DNA of 64,000 nucleotides from Brachionus rotundiformis (taxonomy: Eukaryota; Rotifera; Eurotatoria; Ploima; Brachionidae), in the NCBI GenBank assembly GCA_016802295.1, contig JAESIW010000200.1:3584086-3648085 (forward strand), read 5' to 3'. The notes under the pieces were generated by a model. The model was not told the DNA's origin. It worked only from the letters and a program-made list of their open reading frames with translations, and made no database searches. This document shows, one piece after another, positions 36,136 to 48,241 of this stretch (position 1 is its first letter; every line of letters begins with the position of its first letter). The translations under genes and the position numbers were made by a program.

Positions 36136-38136
36136 ATGGAACCCAATATCGAACTTCGCCTTTTAGACTACAAACTTAAGATAATAAGTGTCAAAAAGCC
36201 ATCTATTCACAAGCTTATGTTTGCTATTGTTAAAATAGCTTTTACCAACAAGACCAAATGCTCTTTTTTTTCTTTCACAGAAACCAACGATGACTATTCA
36301 ATAGTGGTCGACAATTTTGGCTTTGAGGGTATTGAGTTACAATTTTTAAATTTAAAAATAATCATTATTTTTTTAAATAATTTTCAGAGCTGGTGCCGTT
36401 TACAAACGATGTTGACATCACTTTGAGTAATTCAGACTGGATTCCTATGCATTTATCAGGCGAAGACCTACAACGCGGAATTTCCAAGATTGCTAAATAT
36501 CTAATTCTACCTTTGGCCGATTGGAAAATTAGTATTATGGCCATATCCATGTACCAATGTGACTATATTTTGGTATTTTTTAGCTTTTTTTTATAATTCA
36601 AGATTAAGGAAAAATTTTATTAAAAGATTAAAGAAGAAGACTATGAGACTGTTATTGAATGCCTATCGAGTCATATACCGAAAATTTACGATGAATCTCA
36701 GGAACCGGAAATTGTTTTTATAAAGCAAAATGGCAAAGCCCATTATAACATTAAAAAAGTCCATAAATCAGACAATAAGCTTTTAATTAGAAAACAGTCT
36801 ATTTCAGATGGTAATACTTGTTTACCTAAATTTTAAACAAAAATTTAAATTAAAATTTTTTTTCTAAATCAAGAATCTCGCCAGCGTAAGATAACCTTAC
36901 CACTGCTAATACCTGACACTATCGAGTACTGCATCACTGGCTTATATAACATGGACACATTTTTCTTAATAATTCCAACTCTGATTGGTATAATGTTTTA
37001 CGAAACAGAGTAAGAAATTTGGCTTAATGATTCAATTTTTTTTTTCAAGGGTTTTTTAAAAAATGATTTTAAATTGAGCCTTAAATAAAATCGAAAAGTT
37101 AAGTAGTATAAAAAGGATTAGTGAATAGATATTAAAAAAACTGGCAAATAATTATATTAATAAAATATTGTTTTCTTTTACAAATAAGATCAAGTAAGGT
37201 TTTTTATTTTTAAACTATTTTTTTATAAATTTATTAATATTTTCATTATCTATAAACTACTAAATACTCATAGCGTTTTTTTCAGCTGATTTAGTCTTAA
37301 TTAGCATGAACTGTTAGAGAAAATTAGATAAAAAAAACATATGTTTCTTATTAGAATATTTTTTGATTATTTGATTTAAAACTAAATAAACAATAAAACT
37401 AATTAATATGTGATTTTTTTTAGAGAATATGAAAATAATGAGATATTCTTTAACTTTACTAAAAAAGAATTTGACATATCTCTTGTAATGGAGACTCGTT
37501 TATTAAAAAAGTAATTAAAATAAACAGTTAATAAAAATTATTTAGCTTGAATTAAATAATTAAGATTCCCGCACGGAATATTGCTCAACATCGATAACGA
37601 TTACTGGAAAATGATTCGCATCGGGCAGTTGCCAGTTGGTTTTGGTACGTTTACTCAAAGAAAAAAAAAATATTTTTACTTTTTAACCTATTTTATTCAA
37701 TTAAAGAGGTATTTGGGGTGGTAGCATCCATTAGTCAACCTTTAGAACTTGGCAACATAGACGAGTATTATATAAGCTCTTATCACACTGGTTATTGCTT
37801 TGTATGTTATCATTTTAATTCAAAATTTTATTTATTATTATTTTTTCTATTTTGTATTCAATTTATAAATAGATTCCTTCTGAAGAACTTGATTTAGCTA
37901 AACAGTTGTTTGCTCAAAAAGACGCTAAATTTGTGACATCTACCAAGACTTGCTTTGTGGAAGTAGATTCTTTCTATAATGCTATCGACTCAGAAGAGGA
38001 CTCTAATAATTTGCCAAGCGAGGAAAATTGTATAGAAACACAATTTCCGGATCAGATCGAGTCATGTGAAAATGGTAACCGTACTTTAGACAGATCATTG
38101 AACGAATTAGACAAAATCGAAAATGGAATTGTTTAG
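36136..38136 (+). CDS. CASTOR-type cytosolic arginine sensor homologue (8 exons)
   Basis: CASTOR1/2 bind GATOR2 and restrain it until arginine binds CASTOR1, thereby controlling mTORC1. Exons 36136-36328, 36388-36572, 36627-36810, 36874-37009, 37424-37510, 37565-37644, 37707-37801 and 37873-38136 join in frame to 407 residues. Family blocks: KCSFFSFTETNDDYSIVVDN, KIAKYLILPLADWKISIMAI followed by SMYQCDYIL (ACT domain), FPHGILLNIDNDYWKMIRIG followed by QLPVGFEVFGVVASI, and NIDEYYISSYHTGYCFIPSE. The serine in WKISIM matches human Ser111. The aspartate equivalent to human Asp304 is replaced by glycine (HTGYCFIP for NFDHALVP). A ~60-residue acidic C-terminal tail is additional. The family call is strong; arginine sensing is uncertain. 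Confidence 0.92.
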
Positions 38137-38139
38137 AGC

Positions 38140-41100
38140 AGTCACTTAATATCAGGATTATTTTTTTTAGTTGTATTTATTACATCTTTAATAATTATTT
38201 TTATTTAATAACTACACAGTAGAGTAAAATAAACTTTGGTAATTACTAGCAAAATACGGGTACCCGAGGTCAATTTCTTTAATTTAAACACTTTAATTCT
38301 TTAGTATTAATTGATGCTGATTTACAGTACAGATCAGTAATTCACTTTAGTATAAAATTTTTTGCATTAGTATTTTTTGTATTTTTTTTTATTTAACTTC
38401 AATTTTGAGAAATTATATACATTTTTTTTTATTTTTTTTTCTTCTCAAAGGAGTTATTTTAAAAGTCGATCCAATTCTATGCAAAAAATTGCAATCAGGA
38501 TCTGATTCGATTTGTTTTTTTTGTAATTACTGTAGATTTTATTTCAAAGTTAATATTTATTTGTATTATTGTCCAATTTATTGCTCAATGTAAACTCGTA
38601 ATTTTATGCTTTTACAAAATTTATCTTCTGCTTTCATTTAAAATATTTTAAGAATAAATATTTTCTAAAATTTTATTTTTAAATTATGTATTGTGATATA
38701 AATGAACTAATTAAACAAAAATCAAATTTTATACTTTTTTTAATTATTAAATTATATTTAATCAAATTAACTATCGAAAATTGCCACTAATCCAGCTTAA
38801 ATTGCTAAAAACATTTATTATCTATTTGTGTTTGCTACAATAATAAAATTTTATTGAGTCTTCGGTGAGATACGAGTCGATGATGAATGTAACTTAACAC
38901 AGAAATAAAAATTAATTTTTATTTTATTTGCTTAAGCGATTTATGATTTAAATATTATTTAATCTCTCTAAAATATATTTTTTTCTAACTTAAAAAACAA
39001 TCAATCAACGTGTGAGCTACTCTACGTTTAAAACTTTAATTGTTAAATTAATAATTATTTATTACTTAAGATTAAATTAGAGTTTAGGTAAAAAAAGCTG
39101 ATTCTAGCTGCCAACAACAAAATAATTATTCCTAGAGGATATGCCAAATTTAAATATTTGGTCAAATAACAAGTTACTTAAGGCAAAATTAAAAATATTA
39201 TTTCATTACTCAATTGATTTTATAATTGAATATAAAAATGATATTTAAGCTGACCCAATCTTAAAGGAATGCTTGTGGCTGCTTGAAACCGTATACTTTA
39301 TTTAGAAATAAAATTCTAAACTAGCTATATGATTTGCTTTTAGACGGGCAAATATTGTAGCCTAGAATTTATATTTTTTTGAACTTGACACCAAGAATAA
39401 ATTTAGGTAAAATTAGATACCAGAAAAATCAATGTGAAAAAGTCACATTTAAAAAATTTATCGAAATTTAAATTTTTTTAGATATGAGGAATACGTAAAA
39501 AACTAGCGTTAGTTAAAACACGTAAATGTGACTTCAACAATAAATAGTTAAGTTGTAGAGATTTAATAAAAAAAATTAATTTTCTTTAAAATTAATTATT
39601 ATTATCGTTAATTAATATTTTATTTAGCTTTATTTATCTGATAAGCATAGATAAATCTTAGATTTTAATTTATTTTAAAAAATCTGTTTGAAAATTATGC
39701 CAAAGGAATGATCATAAATGCTTACTATAAATTAAGAATTGTTTTTTTTTCACTTAAATGGATCCATAACATGATCCAATATCGATAATGGTCTGTAGAT
39801 TTTATTTCAAATATAAAATAGAAATAAAAAAGTTTTCTCTTGTCTACCAGATTTTCCAATCTTAATATTTAAGGTTTTAAAATAAAAGTTTATAATTAAT
39901 AATATTTTTAAAAGTCTTTGTTTTAAGTGTTAACATTTTTTCATAATACTTTTTAAAATACTTGAAATATTGCCACTATTTTGGAAAATTTGCGACTTCA
40001 TCCTGACAATTTTGATCAAATGCGACGATTGGAAGAATTTGGTATTTAAACGAAAAACACGTTCAGTTCTAAAAAAATTAATGGCTAAGAACTAACTAGG
40101 TACATATTAAAAATTAAAAACTTGATAGTTTAAATTATTGTTAAACAGAATTAAATAATTATCATTTTACAAATAGATTAGTAAGTGTTTAAAGTATCTG
40201 GCTATTTGGACAATAATCCAAATAAAATGTATCCAAATTTTCCCTATTGAAACTCAAAACTAAGCAAATTTTAGATAAATTTAAGTCAATTCTCAAAAAT
40301 CTTTTGCTATTAAGCAAATAAATTTAAATAATTTTTTATTGACTTAAAATTTAAGACCACGTGATTATATAACTTAGAATTTGTTTAATAAATTTAAGAA
40401 TAAAAGAATTTTAATAGACTTAAGCTTAAAAGCTACGCAAAATTCTAATTACAAAGTTTTAAAACTCATCGGCTATAACAGTTGCATAAGTTGATTAAAA
40501 TAATAACTTTTATGAGCTTCAAAAAGTCTGACCGATGGTATTCATCTTCATCTTGAATAATGAGTTTTTCTAAGAGAGTAAAAATTATTTACAAAACGGT
40601 TTGTTGAAAGATAAACCTTATCTCAGCTATAATCAAGTGTAACTGAGAAAACAACTTCAAATAAGATAAGATATCTTCAAAAAACTATATTAAAAATAAT
40701 AATCTAATATCGTTTTTATCTAGTTTAAATGGCCAAGAGTCATCAGCGAGATATGTTTAAATCAAAAACTAATTTCTAACATAACATTTTTGTCTATTAA
40801 TGGCCTGTTGAAAATTTAATGTAGATCTACCTATTTTTCAAATGATAATTGATTTAATTCCCATATTAATCTTGTCAAATCGAGCTGTTAATTAATTCAA
40901 ATGGTCTTTTTAATAAATGAGCCGATAACGATCGTTTCAGACATTCAAGTTATTAAGATTGTTTTTAATAAACTATAAAAATGTAAAGCACAGAAATATT
41001 AGTTTATATTTTAATCAAATTTATTAAGAATATTGTTAATAAATTTAATTAATGTAGCGTTTGTATTCTTATTATGTTATTAAATTATTTGTGTGAAAAA

Positions 41101-43640
41101 TGTAAAAATTTAAAAAGTAATAATAGCGACAGAAAAAAACAATATAATATTTTAAAAATTCTAGAAAATTTTAACTTTTTTCAATGTTTTTAACTATTGA
41201 ATTTTAATGGCTATATTTTGTTAGAATTTATTTAAGTTTTTTAGGTTGGTAAATACCCATAGGGGTTGTAGAATAGAATGCTTGATTGTTTTCATCTATA
41301 TTATTTTATAAAAATGTTCGGCATTTTAAGAGCATTACTATACAAAATAATAACTTTTAAAATATCAAATATTTATTTTGAATAAAAAAGGATTCGAAAA
41401 AATTAAATATTTTAATAATCTACTAGCTAAAGTTTTGAAAACAAGCTTTTTAAATCGTCTTTAAAAAGTCAAAAAGGCAAGCGAGTTGAGTTTTCTTGGC
41501 AAAAAAAAATTATATTTGGAAATATTAAAATAATCAAAAATTTCATAAATCTAAATGCAGTTTTTTTCCAAAAATATTTCTTTCGGCTTACTTCATTTCA
41601 AAATAAGCTCATATTTGCATTACTCGGTGCAAAATAATTATATAATCCATTGTTTATCTTAATCTGAATTTTATTATATTCAAGTATTTAGTCTAATATT
41701 GTCCGCTTTATGGGTGTTTGTTCTTAGACAACAAGCGTCATTAAATTAGATTTTATTTAAAAAGGCAAAGAATATCAATCAATCAGTAGGTGTTTATTAT
41801 TCTAATCCGTATGATTAAATTAGTCTAACTTAATAGATTTTATTTATTTAAAATGATTGTGTTTGAGTGAATGGCCCGTAGTTAGATTGGCATATAAAAA
41901 CGAGGACAGCCTTAATATTCCAGCCTAAATATTGTAAAACACAATTAGCCTTAACATTATCTCTTAATTAAAAGGAAGTCGTAAAATCCGATTGAGTTAC
42001 TAAGATAACATAAACATGTAAACTTATTAAATTCAAATTTTTTCAATTACTGAATATCCGGACCTGGTCTAACCCAATTTTAACAAATTAATTCATTTAC
42101 TTCGACTACTATTAGTCTACAACCTATCGGGAGTATTAATATCGGTTCAATGGAGTGACTTAAACTTGTTCTAGTTTTTGGATAATCTTTCTCAAATAGT
42201 GCAAAAGTAAATAAAAAATTTGACCAAAAATTTCCGTAAATCTAGGCTATTCATATAATTGGTAAATATACCTGTTGTGATTAAGAAAGAAATTAATTAA
42301 TATATATATAGATAAAAAAGACATGTAAGAAAAGTATTTTAATAATTTTATCAATTTTGTATCCAGCAAAACCAAGTCGAGTTCTTTTGCTTGAATTATA
42401 TAAAGCATTTTTTGACTCGAGACTGAACTTAGAATACTGCGCATTAGAAAAGCTTGTAAATTCATGCAAAACTTTTTAAAAAATAGTTAAAAATTTATTT
42501 TTTAATGAACTTTATTTCTTCAATATATAGTGATTAAATATTAATCTTTCCTTTGTGGCAAGGACTTTCAAAAGGTAAGTGATCTTAGCATAGAGTCGAT
42601 TATGTCAATCAAACTAGATCATTAATCGAGACGCTTTTATCTAATCTTTTTTTTTATATTCTTTGATAGAAGAAACTTGAATTTTTAAGTATCAAATTAA
42701 ATCTCAAACTGTTAAGGAATTTTTATATTTACATATAGTGTGATAAAGCGTGTAAAAATGAGAGATTTTGTTAGCATAAAAAAGCCGATGTATGGAACCA
42801 ATTTGGCTTCAAAAAAATAGAAAAAAACTTGTTAGATTGGGCCATAAATTGGATCGTTTGATCATCAATTCTTTTAATGGTTAACAAGAATAAACCTGAT
42901 TTTGATTGTAAGAGTGTTTATCTTATATAAATTGATAGAAACCAAATTAAAATATTTTCCAAAAAAAAAAAAAACAACAAAATATTTCTAATTAACTAGC
43001 AATTAAGTAAACACATAACCGCGGTTATTGTGCATTTAAAATTTTTTTCTATAATTAATTATTAGGTAATAAGTTAAGTCTTTGGTAAAAGTTAGTGTTT
43101 AAGAGTTATTCGACCACTCAATAGGCTCTCGCTGTTGGACACTGACCAAATTTATTTTATCCAATTCCACAGCATAGCTCTTCTCACCTCAAGAGCTTAT
43201 ATCACTTTTGAAAAACTTTTAGCAGATTTTTGTCAGCCTAAGAGCTAAAGCTAACAATTGATTCCAAGAGTTATAACATTAATTTATGTTGTTTTAAAGA
43301 TCAGCACTCTTAAGAAAACACTTAAATATAGAAAACAAAATCATAAATTTTATATTTAAACTTATGGAGGATTATGACCCAAAATTAGACTATAATTAAA
43401 AAAAAAGTTTTATTTTTTGTAGATTTTAATGATTCATAAGACGAAAAAATTATAAAGTAATGTTAAACTAAATGAAAATTTTGAAATACTTAGCAGTAAA
43501 TAATCGACTCTATGGCCTACAAGGGACTCTTAGCCATTAATTAAACTATTTACGCTCCATTTTTCGATTTTAATTTTTAAATTGATATTATGTTTTTAAA
43601 TTGAATTCTTGAATTTTTAATCATACAAACTTTCTTTTAA
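38140..43640. other. 5.5-kb region without a recognisable gene
   Basis: The largest gene-poor stretch before the transposon island. Open stretches are low complexity. One exon-like fragment at about 39977-40040 (LENLRLHPDNFDQMRRLEEF, followed by gtattt) has normal codon use but no partners I could join. Regulatory DNA for the flanking genes must lie here, but nothing specific can be named. Confidence 0.4.
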
Positions 43641-43641
43641 A

Positions 43642-44745
43642 ATGTTCTTAACCATAGTTGGTATTTTTTTAGTTACAACTAAATATATAATTTCGATAAT
43701 GATTTTATTAATATCATTAATTACGCACCAAATACTCAAACTTATCAATGCCAGACTGAATAGAATAAAGCGAGTGCCATCTTTCAGCGAGCCCGAGGTG
43801 CTCATGTTCAACGAGTCCTTTGATGCCGTTCAATTGAACCTGAGACGCAAGTCGATCAACTCGTTCCAAGACGACGACTTGTACTCTAGTTTTGAAATGC
43901 TAAAGAATCTCAACAAGCTGTACGAGAATGTCCAGTACGAGAACGAGTCCGTAGCCATGGACTCGGTGGACCAGGAGGAGCTGATGGAAGTGTCCGACTA
44001 CATGGACGACAGCTTTTTCAATACAATCCTGTTCGATCAGCTGAGCAATGCCGAAGAGAGCATGTACCAAACCGAGTCCACTTTGACCAATTCAGATAGC
44101 AAGACATTCAACTGGCAAGATGAAGACTTGTGCCAATCTCTTGGTCGATACACTCAGTCCAATTCCTCCATTTCATCTATTAGCTCAACTCCGAGCTCGG
44201 TAAACACGCGCATCAAGTCGTACCGAATTTTGAAGAACTCGCTTCTATTCAAAACAAGCGGATCGAGGAGCAAAAAGCTGCGCTCCCGAACCGAAAGACT
44301 CAGACAGGCCAGAAATTTCTACCGCCGTCATCAGCGCAATTCTTCACTCAATGTTCCCGTAGAAAATGGCCTAAAAAATGGTATCTCTAAAAAGTACAGA
44401 CCTTCGTTTAAGGTGGAAAAATTGCTGAACGACTCACGTGGTTTAAAAAAGTATCTCATTGACTATGATGGTCTAATGTCACATAAAAGCCAACAAAAAG
44501 TCAGAAATAGTATTTTGTTGAACAATTTGAGCTCGTTTTGCAACGAGAGCAATTCATTTTTGTCCACCAGTAGCAACTCATTGACCAGTATTGATTTTGA
44601 CTTGACCAATGGCAATGAGCTATTCTGTTCCAATTTACGTGGTGCTTTAGTTTTCGATGATAGCTTGGAAGAAAAAGAAAACTCGCTTAATCTTAATCTT
44701 CCGTCATCTAATCGGTGTTCATCGGGATATCTGAGTGATTATTGA
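43642..44745 (+). CDS. Unknown 367-residue protein, N-terminal membrane segment, Ser-rich
   Basis: I do not recognise this gene. From about 43755 on, codon use is markedly GC-richer than the surroundings, as in the certain genes, so it is very likely real. Residues 1-33 are hydrophobic (VGIFLVTTKYIISIMILLIS), giving a signal anchor with a short outside end. Then come an acidic region (about 95-150), a Ser/Thr-rich stretch (SSISSISSTPSSV), a strongly basic segment (about 205-235, GSRSKKLRSRTERLRQARNF) and a Ser/Asn-rich tail ending SSGYLSDY. The hydrophobic start lies in AT-rich sequence, so it could instead be intron, with coding beginning near RVPSFSEPEVLMFNE (Met at about 43804). No catalytic motif or known domain is visible. 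It could be a fast-evolving regulatory protein. Confidence 0.7.
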   Translation: MFLTIVGIFLVTTKYIISIMILLISLITHQILKLINARLNRIKRVPSFSEPEVLMFNESFDAVQLNLRRKSINSFQDDDLYSSFEMLKNLNKLYENVQYENESVAMDSVDQEELMEVSDYMDDSFFNTILFDQLSNAEESMYQTESTLTNSDSKTFNWQDEDLCQSLGRYTQSNSSISSISSTPSSVNTRIKSYRILKNSLLFKTSGSRSKKLRSRTERLRQARNFYRRHQRNSSLNVPVENGLKNGISKKYRPSFKVEKLLNDSRGLKKYLIDYDGLMSHKSQQKVRNSILLNNLSSFCNESNSFLSTSSNSLTSIDFDLTNGNELFCSNLRGALVFDDSLEEKENSLNLNLPSSNRCSSGYLSDY

Positions 44746-44749
44746 AAAC

Positions 44750-46350
44750 AGTCTAGTTAAAGTCTTTTTTAGAGGAATAATCAGCTTCCGTCTATTTAAT
44801 ATATTTTCTCATTCCGTCAATGGGATTTTTTGTATTTTTATCTATTATTTTTTTTTGTAAATTAAATGCATTTATGCAAATTTAAGACAAGTTTTGGCTT
44901 ATTTGAGAGAATATTAAAAGAGGTGTTTTATTAGAAAATTAAAAAGAAAGTTTTTCTTTTTTTTGTATTTAAATTTTTTTTGACATCTCTTAATTTGTGG
45001 GAAAAAATTGTTTATTTTTGTTGTGAACAAATTATTTAAAACTTTTTTTTTTTGTATTTGCTAACTAATATAATGAGAAAATTAACCAAAATTTAAAAAC
45101 CGATGATAAATTTTTTTTAAATTGTTTTTTTTTTAATGTAATTTAAAAATAAATAGATTATATAAATCGATTTATTGGCATTAGTTTTATTCAAGTAATT
45201 TAAATTCGGTAAATAATGAAATTTTTTTTAAATAAAAATTTTTTAGACTCAAAAATTTTGTGTATGATATTCTTCTAAAATTTTATTTTTGTATATGAAT
45301 GATCTCTTGAGTCCATGTCATACGCAGATTATTTGAAAATTTTATGAGTGTTTAACAATAACGATTCAGAATAAATATAAAATGTTGAAGATGACTTTTC
45401 ATTCTATGTAATTAAGTCTGACTTGAATTAGGACATCAACTTAAACTGATTTTATAAACTTTTTCTTAAAAACCAATATATCTATTATAAGCAAAAATAT
45501 CCTAAAATTGAATATATAACGACAAAAGCTTTTCCATAAAAAAAATTTTCTTAATTTTTTTATTTATCAATTAATTTAAATTCAGTAAATAATAAAATTT
45601 TTCTAGACTCAAGAATTTTGTGTAAGATATTCTTTTGACATATTCTTTTTGCCTTTTTTTTACACATGAATGATCTCTTGGATTTCCTTAAGAGTCCATG
45701 TCATACACATATTATTTGAAAATTTTATAAATGTTTAATAAGAACCATTCTAAATTGATACAATTCCAGAATGATCTTGTCAAAATAAAAGATTGGAACA
45801 CAAAATGTTGACCATTGTTGAAAAACAAAACAATGCACATAGAAATTAAATAGTTTCAACTACAAACGGTGAGGTGATGCTCAAAAAAACTTTTGAACAT
45901 ATCGATCTTGGTGATCTAATCTCAAATGACTTATAATGGAATAAACAATGCTTATCTGTATCCAAAACCAATAAAAAACTAGGTAAAATTAGGAGTTCGT
46001 TTGTATTTTTGGATAAAAAACTATCATAAACAAAGCCTCTTAGACCGCGTCTTGGTAATGTTGAGTATTTTGATCTCTCCAACAAAACTTTAAAGAAAAC
46101 ACCAACATTTTTGAGAGAGTCCAAAAAAAGCGAGGAAACAAGTAAAAATGAAATTTTATTTGTCAGCAATCATTATATAATTAACCTGGTGAATGGTGTG
46201 GACTTGTCTTTTTTTTCATGAGACAAAGAAAGAATAGAAAAAGTATCACTACTTACTTATCACTACAATTAAATAGATTAAATAAATCGATTTATTGGCA
46301 CTAGTTTTATTAAGATAATTTAAAATTTGGTTTAAATAAAATTTTTAAAT
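44750..46350. repeat. Cluster of local duplicated segments
   Basis: Segment A (about 45156-45240, aaatcgatttattggcatta) recurs at 46270-46345. Segment B (about 45245-45372, aatgatctcttgagtccatgtcat) recurs at 45605-45740 with an internal insertion of gatttcctta. Part of A also precedes the second B (about 45570-45605). The region also holds a broken coding-like stretch on the plus strand at about 45950-46170 (PRLGNVEYFDLSNKTL) that I cannot assign. Confidence 0.65.
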
Positions 46351-46353
46351 GGC

Positions 46354-46740
46354 TTAAAATTTTTTTGTAAATGCCATGTCAATATCCTCAATATTAAAAA
46401 ATTCTTTAAATCTTTTTTTTTGAATGGAACGATAAGCAAAATAGCTAAAAACTGATAAAATTATGAGTGCCAAAAGAATAGATCCTGTTATAATAAGTGG
46501 TAGATAGTCGAATTCGTCGGCTGGTTTCTGAGAAGTCGTTGTTGAAATTATTGTAGTATATTCAGTAAAATACTCTGTGGTTTCATTAAAAATTTCAATT
46601 GAAGTTTCTTCACTAGTAAAAAAATCTGTTGTTTGGTCTAAAGGAACATCTGTCTGATTATCTTCTGAATGGATTGGTAAAATTATTCCACAAAGGAAAA
46701 ATAAACCTTTAAAAATAATGTTTATTTTAAATGAATACAA
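46354..46740 (-). CDS. Small predicted type I membrane protein
   Basis: Unknown family, 128 residues. A hydrophobic start (FKINIIFKGLFFLCGIILPI, then HSED) looks like a signal peptide of about 25 residues. The short extracellular part is Thr/Glu-rich with N-glycosylation sites (NQT, NET) and many Thr, suiting O-glycosylation. A single membrane span follows (YLPLIITGSILLALIILSVF), then a basic stop-transfer stretch (YRSIQKKRFKEFF) and a short cytoplasmic tail ending DIDMAFTKKF. The layout is like small sialomucin or syndecan-type proteins, but no sequence signature supports those names. The start codon was chosen because it gives the signal peptide. Confidence 0.55.
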   Translation of the reverse strand: MYSFKINIIFKGLFFLCGIILPIHSEDNQTDVPLDQTTDFFTSEETSIEIFNETTEYFTEYTTIISTTTSQKPADEFDYLPLIITGSILLALIILSVFSYFAYRSIQKKRFKEFFNIEDIDMAFTKKF

Positions 46741-46862
46741 AATGTAAATAATATATTTAAAAAGATTTTTGAGTTATTACAAAATCCACATTGTAAAAAT
46801 ATTTAGTCTAAATTGTTTTATAAAAATGATTTATAATTTTTAAGTAGATATTTTAAATTCTA

Positions 46863-47055
46863 ATAACTAAAAAATTTTATTTATTTTTTCAAATCATTTG
46901 ATTAATTTAAATAGTATTTTAATTAATTTGTTAAATTCTCGCTAACTCGGTTATCAAAAAAGTAACAACATTTCTTGTTATAATTAAAATACTTTTGAAT
47001 TATTCTAATAAATTGATTAAAAAGGACCGAAAATGTAAAAAGCTATAAAAGAATC
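46863..47055. repeat. Left flank of gap, same as right flank
   Basis: 193 bp identical to 47501-47700 except that the latter has seven extra bases (ttcattt) within acatttctt...gttataatt. It ends exactly at the first N. Confidence 0.93.
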
Positions 47056-47500
47056 NNNNNNNNNNNNNNNNNNNNNNNNNNNNNNNNNNNNNNNNNNNNN
47101 NNNNNNNNNNNNNNNNNNNNNNNNNNNNNNNNNNNNNNNNNNNNNNNNNNNNNNNNNNNNNNNNNNNNNNNNNNNNNNNNNNNNNNNNNNNNNNNNNNNN
47201 NNNNNNNNNNNNNNNNNNNNNNNNNNNNNNNNNNNNNNNNNNNNNNNNNNNNNNNNNNNNNNNNNNNNNNNNNNNNNNNNNNNNNNNNNNNNNNNNNNNN
47301 NNNNNNNNNNNNNNNNNNNNNNNNNNNNNNNNNNNNNNNNNNNNNNNNNNNNNNNNNNNNNNNNNNNNNNNNNNNNNNNNNNNNNNNNNNNNNNNNNNNN
47401 NNNNNNNNNNNNNNNNNNNNNNNNNNNNNNNNNNNNNNNNNNNNNNNNNNNNNNNNNNNNNNNNNNNNNNNNNNNNNNNNNNNNNNNNNNNNNNNNNNNN
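47056..47500. other. Assembly gap, 445 N
   Basis: Run of unknown bases. Both sides carry the same sequence up to the edge of the gap, so the gap is probably an unmerged contig overlap rather than missing DNA. Confidence 0.98.
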
Positions 47501-47700
47501 ATAACTAAAAAATTTTATTTATTTTTTCAAATCATTTGATTAATTTAAATAGTATTTTAATTAATTTGTTAAATTCTCGCTAACTCGGTTATCAAAAAAG
47601 TAACAACATTTCTTTCATTTTGTTATAATTAAAATACTTTTGAATTATTCTAATAAATTGATTAAAAAGGACCGAAAATGTAAAAAGCTATAAAAGAATC
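47501..47700. repeat. Right flank of gap, same as left flank
   Basis: 200 bp beginning exactly after the last N and matching 46863-47055, ending at the same agaatc; unique sequence follows. Confidence 0.93.
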
Positions 47701-48241
47701 AAATTACTTTTAAGAAAGCTAAAAAATCTTGTTGATTTCAATTTACAAATCATCTTTAAAATTTTATTTTACTATCTCATATCCTTGCAAATTATTAGGC
47801 ATTCGAACTTTTCAAATATTTCATAATCATTAAAACTAAATGATTCATTTTTATCAGCTATTAGATAAATCGTCTATTCTATTTTTTAATTTTTTAAAAA
47901 AAATTTGAAATTTTATTTTCTATACTAATTTATCTAATTTCAGATTATATTATTTATTCGTCAACTAAAATTTTATATCTAAGTTTTATATTTTGGTTAA
48001 AATATTATAATGAATCTTTGTTTAAGTTCTTAAAATTCATTTTTCAAATTAAAAATCAGTATTTTTTCATTTATACATAGAATTTATTTTAAATAAAAAT
48101 TAAAAAAAAATATTGTGCTTTTATTTGGTGTTAAATTAGGAATTTTTATGTTTTTTTTTAAATAAACTAAGAGATAAATTTATGGAACAATTAAGCGTTT
48201 CTTATATTTTAATGAGCTAAATTTAACAAAATAGTGATCAT

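Noticed and set aside
39977..40040. Exon-like fragment LENLRLHPDNFDQMRRLEEF followed by a gt donor
   Set aside because: Isolated; no partner exons or family recognised.
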